Notes: generated by a model from the letters alone, not told the origin. Shown: positions 1 through 8,091, counted from the stretch's first letter. The stretch: DNA of 33,311 nucleotides from Candidatus Uhrbacteria bacterium CG10_big_fil_rev_8_21_14_0_10_48_16 (GCA_002793515.1 PFEU01000017.1:13182-46492), one strand, 5' to 3'. Numbers and translations are program-made.

Positions 1-138
1 TTTGTCCTCATCTGAGAGTCCAACATATTGTGCATTGGATGCAGACACAAATGCTTCATGCCCATGCGCATCTAGCCATTCCTTAGCTTCTTGCGCCTTT
101 TCCGCATACTGCATCGAATAACAGAGAGTGATTTTCAT
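1..138 (-). CDS. Partial CDS (3' end beyond window), short conserved hypothetical; N-terminus MKITLCYSMQYAEKAQEAKEWLDAHGHEAFV resembles nucleoside 2-deoxyribosyltransferase-like/DUF4406-type proteins
   Basis: Open minus-strand frame from ATG (136-138) to window edge; good promoter directly upstream. Confidence 0.6.
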   Translation of the reverse strand, partial: MKITLCYSMQYAEKAQEAKEWLDAHGHEAFVSASNAQYVGLSDEDK

Positions 139-146
139 ACAGAAGT

Positions 147-175
147 ATCTTAGGTTGCCTAGGAGGAAGAGTCAA
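147..175 (-). promoter_or_regulatory. Promoter TTGACT-N17-TAAGAT, 8 nt before ATG (leaderless layout)
   Basis: -35 at 170-175, -10 at 147-152, ATG at 136-138. Confidence 0.5.
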
Positions 176-207
176 AAATAAAATCCGTCACCACGGATGG
201 TGACGGA
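174..207 (-). terminator. Intrinsic terminator TCCGTCACC-N6-GGTGACGGA followed by T-rich tract
   Basis: 9-bp stem (184-192/199-207) then ATTTTATTTTT on minus strand. Confidence 0.7.
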
Positions 208-236
208 GTGCGTTGAGTTGCCGAGGTCTTTGCGAC

Positions 237-431
237 CTACTTGCGGTGGCGGGGCCCGCGACGCCCCTTCTTGTCGTTCTCCTCGTGCTTCTTGGGGAAG
301 ACGAGCTTCTTGAGGGCCTTCCTCGTCCCCGAGCTCCCCTTGCCGGAGCACCCCGGGTTGGCCTTCAGGTGACGGTTCATCTGACCGCCGTTGTTCGTCT
401 TGTACCCACAGTTTCCAGGACAGCTCTGCAT
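237..431 (-). CDS. 64-aa putative C2HC zinc-finger protein with basic C-terminal tail
   Basis: C-X3-C-X12-H-X6-C motif (CPGNCGYKTNNGGQMNRHLKANPGC), lysine/arginine-rich tail, AAGGA-like RBS upstream, terminator downstream. Confidence 0.6.
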   Translation of the reverse strand: MQSCPGNCGYKTNNGGQMNRHLKANPGCSGKGSSGTRKALKKLVFPKKHEENDKKGRRGPRHRK

Positions 432-555
432 CGTTCTTTTCCTTCTTCAGTTGGAACAGAGAACACGGGTGAAACTGGATGTCCGTTGACCTCCAGCACG
501 AACACAATGCCATACTCAACGCAATCTTGTCAAAAAACCCAGTAAAACAGAAAAA

Positions 556-1518
556 TCAACGCAAGTTTGATGCCCGAAACACCTCTGCATCAAGAAGGTG
601 GGTGATGTCTTCATGGTTCTCGTTGATCGCATGAAGCATGACAGGCTCATCCACCCCGATCGCATAGGCAACGGAAATAAGGACCTCTTTGGCAAGACCT
701 TCTTGCACGATCTTCAACGCAACCTCGCGCGCTTTATGGGTGGCGGAACGATCAACTTTAGAATTATCTTTTCCATGTGTTGAACCTCCTCCTCCTGGAA
801 GCACGCCCCCGTACCCGTCCACCGCAAGCTTACGCCCGGTCAGTCCAGAATCCGCATTGAATCCTCCGGTACTCCAAGCTCCAGCTGGATTAATTAAATA
901 TCGTGGCTCCGTAACCACCCCCATCCCCTCCTTAAAAAGGAGGGGGGAAATTTGTTTTAGAAGTTCCTCTCGCACCTCTTCGAGACTAACATTCTCATCA
1001 TGTTGCGCACTCACCACAATCACCTCGGGTTGCCCATCTCGAATAGTAACCTGACTTTTTCCATCGCTCTTAAGCCATGGAAGTTCTCCTGACTCACGCA
1101 AACGTTCAAGCCCATCGGTGAGAGCTCGTGAAAGCTCAACCCCAAGTGGAAGACCACTCTGCGTTTCTGAAGTCGCGTACCCGTACATGATTCCTTGATC
1201 CCCCGCTCCGCCCTCACTGACCGCTCCTCCAATCTGAGAAGACTGTTCGATGAGGTGAAGACGAATCTCAACAGGGTCATAGGCAACAGCATCGAGAACT
1301 TCTCGGGCAAGTCCAGCATAGTCAACCTGCGCATGCGTTGTCACTTCGCCTCCAATCGTGAGCACCCCCTTACATCCGAAAACCTCAACGGCCACTCGGG
1401 CAGAAGGATCTTGCGCAGTGATCTCTTGTAAAATTCGATCAGCAATTTGATCACAAACGCGATCAGGATGACCTTTCGTCACAGACTCAACCGTATAAAT
1501 CGATGGAAGTAATGGCAT
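556..1518 (-). CDS. metK: S-adenosylmethionine synthetase (short at the C-terminus)
   Basis: VTKGHPDRVCDQIAD, GAGDQGIMYGYATSET, GLTGRKLAVDGYGG, GKDNSKVDRSA motifs. Confidence 0.9.
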   Translation of the reverse strand: MPLLPSIYTVESVTKGHPDRVCDQIADRILQEITAQDPSARVAVEVFGCKGVLTIGGEVTTHAQVDYAGLAREVLDAVAYDPVEIRLHLIEQSSQIGGAVSEGGAGDQGIMYGYATSETQSGLPLGVELSRALTDGLERLRESGELPWLKSDGKSQVTIRDGQPEVIVVSAQHDENVSLEEVREELLKQISPLLFKEGMGVVTEPRYLINPAGAWSTGGFNADSGLTGRKLAVDGYGGVLPGGGGSTHGKDNSKVDRSATHKAREVALKIVQEGLAKEVLISVAYAIGVDEPVMLHAINENHEDITHLLDAEVFRASNLR

Positions 1519-1548
1519 AAAAAAATGCTCTTTCCAAAATAGAAAGAG
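1519..1548 (-). terminator. Riboswitch expression-platform intrinsic terminator directly abutting metK ATG
   Basis: CTCTTTC(1548-1542) loop GAAAGAG(1534-1528), T7 at 1525-1519, ATG at 1518. Confidence 0.75.
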
Positions 1549-1720
1549 TGGTTATGAATTATCTTTCCCAATTGGGCGAGAGGTCGCACCTTATCATTTC
1601 TGACAGGTTGCCCAGCCTAAAGGCCGGGTCCGGCTACGCCGGACGGGTAGATTTCGTCGTCACCAAGGTTTTGGCGACAGACATCGGGCTCGTTCCCTTC
1701 CTACACTCTTGATAGTCTTC
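1519..1720 (-). promoter_or_regulatory. SAM-I (S-box)-like riboswitch upstream of metK: aptamer about 1556-1720 plus expression platform/terminator 1519-1548
   Basis: Minus strand contains ATCAAGAG...AGGGAACGAGCCCGATG...GGGCAACC...AAGGTGC...GGGAAAGATAA in canonical S-box order, and then CTCTTTC-N7-GAAAGAG-CA-TTTTTTT-ATG; GAAAGA of the aptamer 3' strand can pair with TCTTTC of the terminator as antiterminator. Confidence 0.75.
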
Positions 1721-1727
1721 AATTGTG

Positions 1728-1746
1728 GTTTGATGTTACATCAAAC
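1728..1746. promoter_or_regulatory. Perfect 19-nt inverted repeat GTTTGATGT-T-ACATCAAAC, candidate operator
   Basis: 9-bp arms, 1-nt centre, overlapping the -35/spacer of the 1781 promoter between divergent genes. Confidence 0.55.
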
Positions 1747-1757
1747 AAGGCTATAAT
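1730..1757 (+). promoter_or_regulatory. Promoter TTGATG-N16-TATAAT
   Basis: -35 1730-1735, -10 1752-1757, upstream of CDS 1781. Confidence 0.6.
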
Positions 1758-1780
1758 GGAAGTATTAACCTGATCCTTCT

Positions 1781-2983
1781 ATGAAATCACTCTTACAAAG
1801 ACCTTGGTTTACCACAACAATAGGCATTCTCGCGGGAATTCTAATCCTTTCTGGATCCTTCTATTACCTCTTCCGCGAACACCTCCCTCAATCAACCTTC
1901 ACCTTTTTAGGGGAACGCGCCTTCGGAGATCTCTCACTCGAACAAGCCGTAACCACGGAAGACGCAGTAGGCGCTGGAGGAGGATCAGCCTCAAGCCTGA
2001 GGATGTACCCTATCGTGGCAGATGAATTTCCCTATCCTCAGGAAGTCATTGCCTACGAATATCTCTACCAAGGAGAACTTCCCGATCTCACAACTGTCGA
2101 TCCAACCGTCTACCGACGCGTGAATACGTTTGCTCTGCCAACTGTTCTTTCTGACAGTTTCTCTCAACTCACCATTGGGATCCTGTCCCTCTCCACATTC
2201 AATAATCTCGGAATTCAAACCATCAGCCTCAATGAATCAGATGAAACGGGTTACACGGTTGCTTTAGACATTCCTAATAATACCCTTTCTATTTCGCGCC
2301 AAAACGAGTACTGGCAAACCTTTGATACGACCCGCACGCTTTCTGCGTCTGACATTCCATCCAACGAGGCTCTTATTGAGAAAGCCAACCAATTCCTCGT
2401 CGATCATCAGATCAACGCCTCTTCATTTGGAACTCCAACCGTTGACCGAGCATTCATCGACCCTGAGTCATGGGTCCCAGATGCTATGAGCGTGATATAC
2501 CCAGCCCTCGTAGAAGACACAGAAGTCTGGTCTCTTTGGGGACAGCCATCCGGTCTTTCTGTTTCTGTCAGTCTTCGAACAGGAGAGGTTGATAATCTTT
2601 GGGCTCCAGGTGCCTACTCGCTCGAAGCATCCGCCTACGAACTCACCACCAACTCGGAAGAAGTTCTTGCTGTCGCACAACGTGGAGGGCTTTGGGAATA
2701 CATGCCAGAAAATGCCGATGTGACCTATACCTTCCTTCTTGGAGAACCTGAACTCGTTCTTGCCGAGCATTACCAATATGATGCCGAAGAGGGTTCCACG
2801 ATCCTTTATGTCCCTGCCTTCCAATTTCCTGTGGTGGAAGGTGATGCAGATGCGCCGTATCAAAGGCCATGGATCATTGTTCCGCTCGTAAAAGATATTC
2901 TTGATGAGGCTGGACGATCTTTTCCTACAGAGCCGTTCCTCCTAGAAGAAAAGGAAATTCTGCCCACCGAAGTCGTGAAATAA
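1781..2983 (+). CDS. Hypothetical membrane-anchored extracytoplasmic protein
   Basis: 400-aa ORF, one N-terminal TM helix, promoter and terminator flanking. Confidence 0.8.
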   Translation: MKSLLQRPWFTTTIGILAGILILSGSFYYLFREHLPQSTFTFLGERAFGDLSLEQAVTTEDAVGAGGGSASSLRMYPIVADEFPYPQEVIAYEYLYQGELPDLTTVDPTVYRRVNTFALPTVLSDSFSQLTIGILSLSTFNNLGIQTISLNESDETGYTVALDIPNNTLSISRQNEYWQTFDTTRTLSASDIPSNEALIEKANQFLVDHQINASSFGTPTVDRAFIDPESWVPDAMSVIYPALVEDTEVWSLWGQPSGLSVSVSLRTGEVDNLWAPGAYSLEASAYELTTNSEEVLAVAQRGGLWEYMPENADVTYTFLLGEPELVLAEHYQYDAEEGSTILYVPAFQFPVVEGDADAPYQRPWIIVPLVKDILDEAGRSFPTEPFLLEEKEILPTEVVK

Positions 2984-3017
2984 AAAAACACCCTCCCAGT
3001 CGGGAGGGTGTTTTTTT
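2984..3017. terminator. Bidirectional intrinsic terminator between convergent genes
   Basis: AAAAAAACACCCTCCC-AGTC-GGGAGGGTGTTTTTTT. Confidence 0.9.
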
Positions 3018-3546
3018 ACTCAGCAAACCGTATCGGAATTTCGATCGCATCATCATTCTCAGGAAGCCCAGAAGGGTTATCTCGTTGCAAAATCAATGCG
3101 CCATTTTTCATAAAGTCTTGTACTTGGCTGAGATCCTCAACGCCCTCCGTGAGTGGAAGAACATCCGTAAACTCAAGCGTTGCCGTAAACGGCACCATGT
3201 CTTCTGTCATCCATTCGCCCTGTGCGGTCGCATACCCTTCTGCGATAATCAATCCGTCCCAATTGACGAGAGAGAGCGGAAAGGTTGCTTCGAAGTACCA
3301 GAAACCAGGAACTTCCCCTGTGACGGTCAACGGTGAGGTCACGACCGAGCCCTGAAGGGGTGAGGTCACAACTAATTCGACTCCCTGCAAGGAAGTAAAC
3401 GCTGTTGAAGGGTCTTCTGGCGGGATGATCTCTTCTTGCTCTTCAGGGATTGAAGGAGAAGGGGGAGGAGCTTGAACTTCCCTCCAAACAATAAAAGCAC
3501 ACACAACGATCAGAACGACAAGGAACACGCGATAGAGATGATTCAT
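3016..3546 (-). CDS. Membrane-anchored protein with Gmad2-like immunoglobulin-like domain
   Basis: N-terminal TM; SPLQGSVVTSPLTVTGEVPGFWYFEATFPLSLVNWDG...WMTEDMVPFTATLEF. Confidence 0.75.
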   Translation of the reverse strand: MNHLYRVFLVVLIVVCAFIVWREVQAPPPSPSIPEEQEEIIPPEDPSTAFTSLQGVELVVTSPLQGSVVTSPLTVTGEVPGFWYFEATFPLSLVNWDGLIIAEGYATAQGEWMTEDMVPFTATLEFTDVLPLTEGVEDLSQVQDFMKNGALILQRDNPSGLPENDDAIEIPIRFAE

Positions 3547-3932
3547 AGATGATCGATATAACTTTGAACAATTAACATCGCCGCAAGAGCATCTTCGTCT
3601 GCTTGTGCCTGAAACTCTTGTTGCAAACGAATACTCTCCACACTGGTAAAGGACTCATCTTCTTCATAGACAGGGACCTTTACCGTCTCTGAAAGGGTTT
3701 TAATAAATGATCGCGTTTTCTCTAACTGCACAGAGGAGTGATTCCCCTGTGAAAGCGGGACTCCCACAACAATACATTCAATATCTTCCTGCTCCACCAA
3801 TGTTTTGAGATCCGAAAACGTTTTTTCTCCTTCGTTCACAATGACTTCTAGAGGGACGGCCATATGCGCGCTTGATTCCCCAAACGCGAGACCGATCTTT
3901 CTGTCTCCATAGTCGATCCCAAGAATTTTCAT
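3543..3932 (-). CDS. ruvX: Putative pre-16S rRNA nuclease / Holliday junction resolvase (RuvX/YqgF)
   Basis: MKILGIDYGDRKIGLAFG, VVGVPLSQ, DESFTSVES; 4-nt overlap with downstream gene. Confidence 0.88.
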   Translation of the reverse strand: MKILGIDYGDRKIGLAFGESSAHMAVPLEVIVNEGEKTFSDLKTLVEQEDIECIVVGVPLSQGNHSSVQLEKTRSFIKTLSETVKVPVYEEDESFTSVESIRLQQEFQAQADEDALAAMLIVQSYIDHL

Positions 3933-4720
3933 ACGGGAAGCGGTGTAAGTATTTCCGCACCCCCTTTTTTTGTAATCGCGATCGTCACTTCAAAATGTGC
4001 GGCAATAGATCCATCAGACATCACAATACCCCATCCGTCGTCGGCCGTATCCACATGATAATCCCCTCCCATTCCAAGCATCGGCTCAATGGCAAGACAC
4101 ATGTTTTCCAAAATTTCTACTCGAGGATACTGACTTGAAACAAAATTAGGAACGTGAGGAGCCTCATGTACCTCGTGCCCCACTCCGTGTCCAACCAGGG
4201 CTCGAACGATTCCATAGCCGTGTGGCTTCACATAATTTTCGACCGCGCGCGAAATATCTTTAATCTCCCCCCCAACCTTTGCTGCAGAAACTCCCGCGAG
4301 AAGGGAAGCTTTAGTTACATCCATCAGTTTTCGCGCCTCAGGCGTCACTTCTCCCACCGCAACCGTCACCGCCATATCTGTACAGAGTCCTTCAAACCAA
4401 CACCCGATATCAAATCCAATCACATCTCCTTCTTGCAATTGATAATCACGATTTCCAAGACCGTGCACCACTTCGTTATTAATAGAGATACAGATCGTAC
4501 TTGGGAAAGGGGTATCATCTGGAGTGCCCTTGTAGCCCTTGAACGAAGGAGTTCCTCCTCCTTCTCGAATGACCGCCTCTCCAATCGCATCAAGATCCTT
4601 CACAATCGCTCCAGGAGTCACGGCATCAATCGTTGCTTTTAGAGCCCGCGAAAGAAGCGCCCCTCCACGGCGCATCGCGTCTATTTCTTTGTCTGTTTTT
4701 GTCAGTGCCATATTATTCAA
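3929..4720 (-). CDS. map: Type I methionine aminopeptidase
   Basis: SINNEVVHGLG, GDVIGFDIGCWFEGLCTDMAVTVAVG, GHGVGHEVHEAPHVPN, AIEPML. Confidence 0.95.
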   Translation of the reverse strand: MNNMALTKTDKEIDAMRRGGALLSRALKATIDAVTPGAIVKDLDAIGEAVIREGGGTPSFKGYKGTPDDTPFPSTICISINNEVVHGLGNRDYQLQEGDVIGFDIGCWFEGLCTDMAVTVAVGEVTPEARKLMDVTKASLLAGVSAAKVGGEIKDISRAVENYVKPHGYGIVRALVGHGVGHEVHEAPHVPNFVSSQYPRVEILENMCLAIEPMLGMGGDYHVDTADDGWGIVMSDGSIAAHFEVTIAITKKGGAEILTPLPV

Positions 4721-5330
4721 GTGCGGTTAATAGACGGGCAAAAACCTCTTCGATGGACCCAAGTCCATCAACATGTGCTACAAGCTTCCCATAGTTCTCA
4801 ACGACCGGCATGGTGTCATGCTCATAAATTTCTAAACGTCGTGTGATGGCCTCAGGCGTATCGTCTTCGCGTTGATACCAGGCGCTTCCACACGGACAGA
4901 GATCTCCAACCTTCAACCCGTCGTGGATGGAAGCAACCTTCCCACACCCACGACATGTTAGACGTCCACCCAAACGTTTTAGTGATTCCGCACGAGGAAC
5001 ATCAATAACAAGGACATGCGTAGGGATATCAAAATTGAACGCCTCATACTGAGACATATTTCGTGGATACCCATCAAGAATATATCCATTCTGGGTGTCT
5101 GATTTTGCTAAACGACGTTTCAGCATCTCCGCTGCATCCTCATCACTGACAAGCTCGCCTGCCTTCAAAATACCAGAAAACTTCAGACCTAGATCTGAAC
5201 CACTTGCAATCTCATCGCGCAAAAGCTGTCCCATCCCAAATGCGGGAATACCTAATCGCTCTGAGAGTTTTTCTGCTTGGGTCCCCTTTCCGCTTCCTTG
5301 CGGGCCCATAAGAAGGATTTTATAAGACAT
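4713..5330 (-). CDS. adk: Adenylate kinase with Cys-rich (zinc-type) LID
   Basis: GPQGSGKGTQAEKLSERLGIP, GYPRN, LID CRGCGK...CPCG. Confidence 0.95.
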   Translation of the reverse strand: MSYKILLMGPQGSGKGTQAEKLSERLGIPAFGMGQLLRDEIASGSDLGLKFSGILKAGELVSDEDAAEMLKRRLAKSDTQNGYILDGYPRNMSQYEAFNFDIPTHVLVIDVPRAESLKRLGGRLTCRGCGKVASIHDGLKVGDLCPCGSAWYQREDDTPEAITRRLEIYEHDTMPVVENYGKLVAHVDGLGSIEEVFARLLTALE

Positions 5331-5338
5331 ATGAGCTC

Positions 5339-5347
5339 AGTATACCA
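5339..5347 (-). promoter_or_regulatory. Extended -10 TGGTATACT, 8 nt before adk ATG
   Basis: Minus-strand TGG-TATACT-gagctcat-ATG. Confidence 0.5.
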
Positions 5348-5372
5348 GAGTATGGTTCAACGTCGAGTAATC

Positions 5373-5396
5373 AAAAAATCGCCCTCGGCGATTTTT
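5373..5396. terminator. Terminator after secY
   Basis: AAAAAATCGCC-CTC-GGCGATTTTT hairpin with U-tract in both directions. Confidence 0.85.
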
Positions 5397-5402
5397 CTCT
5401 GT

Positions 5403-6668
5403 TTAGATTTCGTATTCACGCATGGTCATCTGTGCCTCAATCTGCTTGATACTATCGATAACCACAGCCACGATAATCAAGATAGAAGTTCCCCCAATCA
5501 CGAGACTCGCGTTTCCCGTAAACTGTTGGATCAGAATCGGAAGTACCGCGATAAGTGCAAGGAAGAGGGCACCGGTCAGAAGCAATCGATTTACCACCCA
5601 CCCAAGATAGTCTGCCGTCTGCTTTCCTGGACGAATCCCTGGAATGAATCCTCCTTGCTTTTGAATATTCTCAGCCACCTGATCTGGATGAAAAATGACA
5701 GCGGTATAGAAGTAGGCAAACACAACCACGAGAATAAAGTAGAGGCCTCCGTAGATCGCCTGATTCTGGAATGTTTGCAAGGTCCATGTCGCAATGGTTC
5801 GCAAGAGTTCCGTCTTTGCTCCTAAGAAAAATTGAGCAATAACGGTTGGAAACAAGACAATGGAAATAGCAAAGATAATTGGGATCACACCCCCCATGTT
5901 CAAACGCAATGGAATGTGTGAACTAACTGCTCCGGCACTACGAGATCCTCGTACCGCTCTTGCATACTGAACCGGAATATTTCGCTGAGCTTCATTCATT
6001 ACGACAATCGCAACTACCGTGACAATCGCCATCACCACAAAGGCGATTAACGACACGAGCTGACTCCTGTCATACACGGAAAGCGACTGACTTAGGAACG
6101 TCGGAAGTCCTGCAACGATTCCCGCGAGAATCAAGATAGAGATTCCATTTCCAATATTTTTTTCTGAAATAAGCTCTCCGATCCACATAAGGAACATGGT
6201 TCCTGTTGTCAGACTCACGATCGCAAACAATAATGTGGTCATTCCTGTATTGGTGAAAAACTGACCTTGTTGCGAGAGAAGAAGGATAAGCCCATAAGCC
6301 TGGATGATGGCAAGAGGGATCGTGGCAAGACGGGTCCACTGATTGATTTTCTGGCGACCCTGCTCTTCCTTTTGCATCTCTTCCACTTGCGGAATGATCA
6401 TCCCGAGGAGCTGAAAGATAATCGATGCGGTAATGTACGGCATCACCCCCATCGCCACAACCGAGAAGCTCTCGAGTGTTCCACCGGAAAAAATGTTCAA
6501 CAGTCCAAAGAACTGATTATCTCCCCCGAAAATACTTTTGAGCGCAGAAGCATCAACACCTGGAACAGGAATATGCGCGGTTACTCGAAAAATAATGAGC
6601 ATGGCAACAATAAAGAGGATGCTATTACGCACCTCTTTTGTCTTCCAAATCCTGACAAGCGTGTTCAT
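5403..6668 (-). CDS. secY: Preprotein translocase subunit SecY
   Basis: Multi-TM; FRVTAHIPVPGVD, MGVMPYITASIIFQLL, GNGISILILAGIVAGLP, RGSRSAGAVSSHIPLRLNMGGVIPIIFA. Confidence 0.95.
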   Translation of the reverse strand: MNTLVRIWKTKEVRNSILFIVAMLIIFRVTAHIPVPGVDASALKSIFGGDNQFFGLLNIFSGGTLESFSVVAMGVMPYITASIIFQLLGMIIPQVEEMQKEEQGRQKINQWTRLATIPLAIIQAYGLILLLSQQGQFFTNTGMTTLLFAIVSLTTGTMFLMWIGELISEKNIGNGISILILAGIVAGLPTFLSQSLSVYDRSQLVSLIAFVVMAIVTVVAIVVMNEAQRNIPVQYARAVRGSRSAGAVSSHIPLRLNMGGVIPIIFAISIVLFPTVIAQFFLGAKTELLRTIATWTLQTFQNQAIYGGLYFILVVVFAYFYTAVIFHPDQVAENIQKQGGFIPGIRPGKQTADYLGWVVNRLLLTGALFLALIAVLPILIQQFTGNASLVIGGTSILIIVAVVIDSIKQIEAQMTMREYEI

Positions 6669-6680
6669 AGAAAGAAGAAT

Positions 6681-7121
6681 TTAACGTGCAACAACGGTTC
6701 CACCTGCTTCTTCAATCTTCTTCTTTGCTGCGTCAGAAACGGCACAGTCCGTAAGCGTGATAGAAATGGTAATAGCACCTTTGGCAAGAACCTTTACGGG
6801 AAGGCTTGTTGACTCAATGAGTCCTTTCTTCAACAAAATGGCTGGAGAAACCTTTGCCCCGCTTTTAAATTCACGTGAAAGCTGATCCACATTAACAGAT
6901 TGAGCCTTTGGACGACTACTCTTGAACCCTCGGTTCTTTGGGGTCGCAAGCATGATCTGTCGAATACCAAGCTTTTGAAGACCAGTAACTCCAGATCGAG
7001 CCTTCTGACCTTTGATACCACGTCCAGAATATCGACCCGTTGAACCCAAACCACGTCCAATACGTTTTTTGGATTTCTGAGAGCCCTTCTGCGGTTGAAT
7101 GGAGTGAAGTGTAAGAGGCAT
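6681..7121 (-). CDS. rplO: 50S ribosomal protein L15
   Basis: GRGLGSTGRYSGRGIKGQKARSG. Confidence 0.95.
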   Translation of the reverse strand: MPLTLHSIQPQKGSQKSKKRIGRGLGSTGRYSGRGIKGQKARSGVTGLQKLGIRQIMLATPKNRGFKSSRPKAQSVNVDQLSREFKSGAKVSPAILLKKGLIESTSLPVKVLAKGAITISITLTDCAVSDAAKKKIEEAGGTVVAR

Positions 7122-7126
7122 AACGC

Positions 7127-7729
7127 TTAGGTTTTATCAGCTACCTTTTCAACGTTCTTAGTAGCCTTTTCCTCGACAACACGGAGTTGCTTGATAGCCT
7201 CAAGTGTTGCTTTGGCAATATTGATCTTATTGTTTGAATTGATGATCTTTGAAACAGCGTTTGGTACTCCAGCAAATTCCAGAATCATACGCATAGCTCC
7301 ACCGGACTTAAGTCCAGATCCTTTTGGAGCAGGCTTCAAAAGCACAAGTGCTGAACCATACTTTACCCAGACAGGATGTGGAATCGTTTCATCCACCAAT
7401 GGAACGGTAAGCACGTTCTTCTTTGCTTGTTTGTAGGCTTTTTCAATGGCGAGCTGTACGTCACTTCCTTTTGCCACACCAAAGCCCACACGTCCTTTCT
7501 TGTCACCAATCACAAGGGCACAACGAAAAGACATACGCTTTCCACCCGCGGTCACACGAGTCACTCGAGCGAGATCCAAAATCTTCTGTTCAAATTCTTG
7601 AACAGGTCGTGCATCACGTCTTCCTCGTCCTCGGCCTCGTTGACCTTGACCAGACTCACCCCCTCGACCAGATGGTCGATTTGATGAAGAAGCTGATTTT
7701 GCTGGTTGTACGTTCTTTGCGTCTGCCAT
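7127..7729 (-). CDS. rpsE: 30S ribosomal protein S5 with RG-rich N-terminal extension
   Basis: VTAGGKRMSFRCALVIGDKKGRVGFGVAKG; GSGLKSGGAMRMILEFAGV. Confidence 0.95.
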   Translation of the reverse strand: MADAKNVQPAKSASSSNRPSGRGGESGQGQRGRGRGRRDARPVQEFEQKILDLARVTRVTAGGKRMSFRCALVIGDKKGRVGFGVAKGSDVQLAIEKAYKQAKKNVLTVPLVDETIPHPVWVKYGSALVLLKPAPKGSGLKSGGAMRMILEFAGVPNAVSKIINSNNKINIAKATLEAIKQLRVVEEKATKNVEKVADKT

Positions 7730-7733
7730 AATA

Positions 7734-8090
7734 CTAAATAGTCAATCCTATTTCACGAGCTCCCTCGGCAACAGCCGCGACACGCCCATGAAAACGATAG
7801 GATCCTCGATCAAATACTGCTTTTTTAATTCCGAGTGTCTCAGCTTTTTTCCCGAGCAAGATCCCAACTTCTTTTGCAACTTCAAGCGGGGTTCCTTTTT
7901 TCTCGACATCTTTATCTGATGCAGACGCGAGCGTTCGGCCTTCCTCATCATTGATCAGTTGCACGTAGATGTGCTTGAGACTTCGCTTAACAGAAAGTCG
8001 CGGGCATTCAGCCGTTCCGTGAAGCCGAGCTCGTGTGCGGATGGCACGACGGATGGCATTTTGATGCTTTTTAACAATAGCTAAACTCAT
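7734..8090 (-). CDS. rplR: 50S ribosomal protein L18
   Basis: Start at MSLAIVKKHQ; RPRLSVKRS-like region, VFDRGSYRFHGRVAAVAEGARE. Confidence 0.93.
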   Translation of the reverse strand: MSLAIVKKHQNAIRRAIRTRARLHGTAECPRLSVKRSLKHIYVQLINDEEGRTLASASDKDVEKKGTPLEVAKEVGILLGKKAETLGIKKAVFDRGSYRFHGRVAAVAEGAREIGLTI

Positions 8091-8091
8091 A

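Noticed and set aside
172-545. Overlapping ORFs 172-519 (-) and 213-545 (+) around the zinc-finger gene
   Set aside because: GC-rich alternative-frame artefacts; the 237-431 frame has a coherent motif, RBS-like site and terminator
5277-6812. Plus-strand ORFs (5277-5825, 6267-6812) opposite secY
   Set aside because: Antisense to a confident conserved gene; no recognisable motifs
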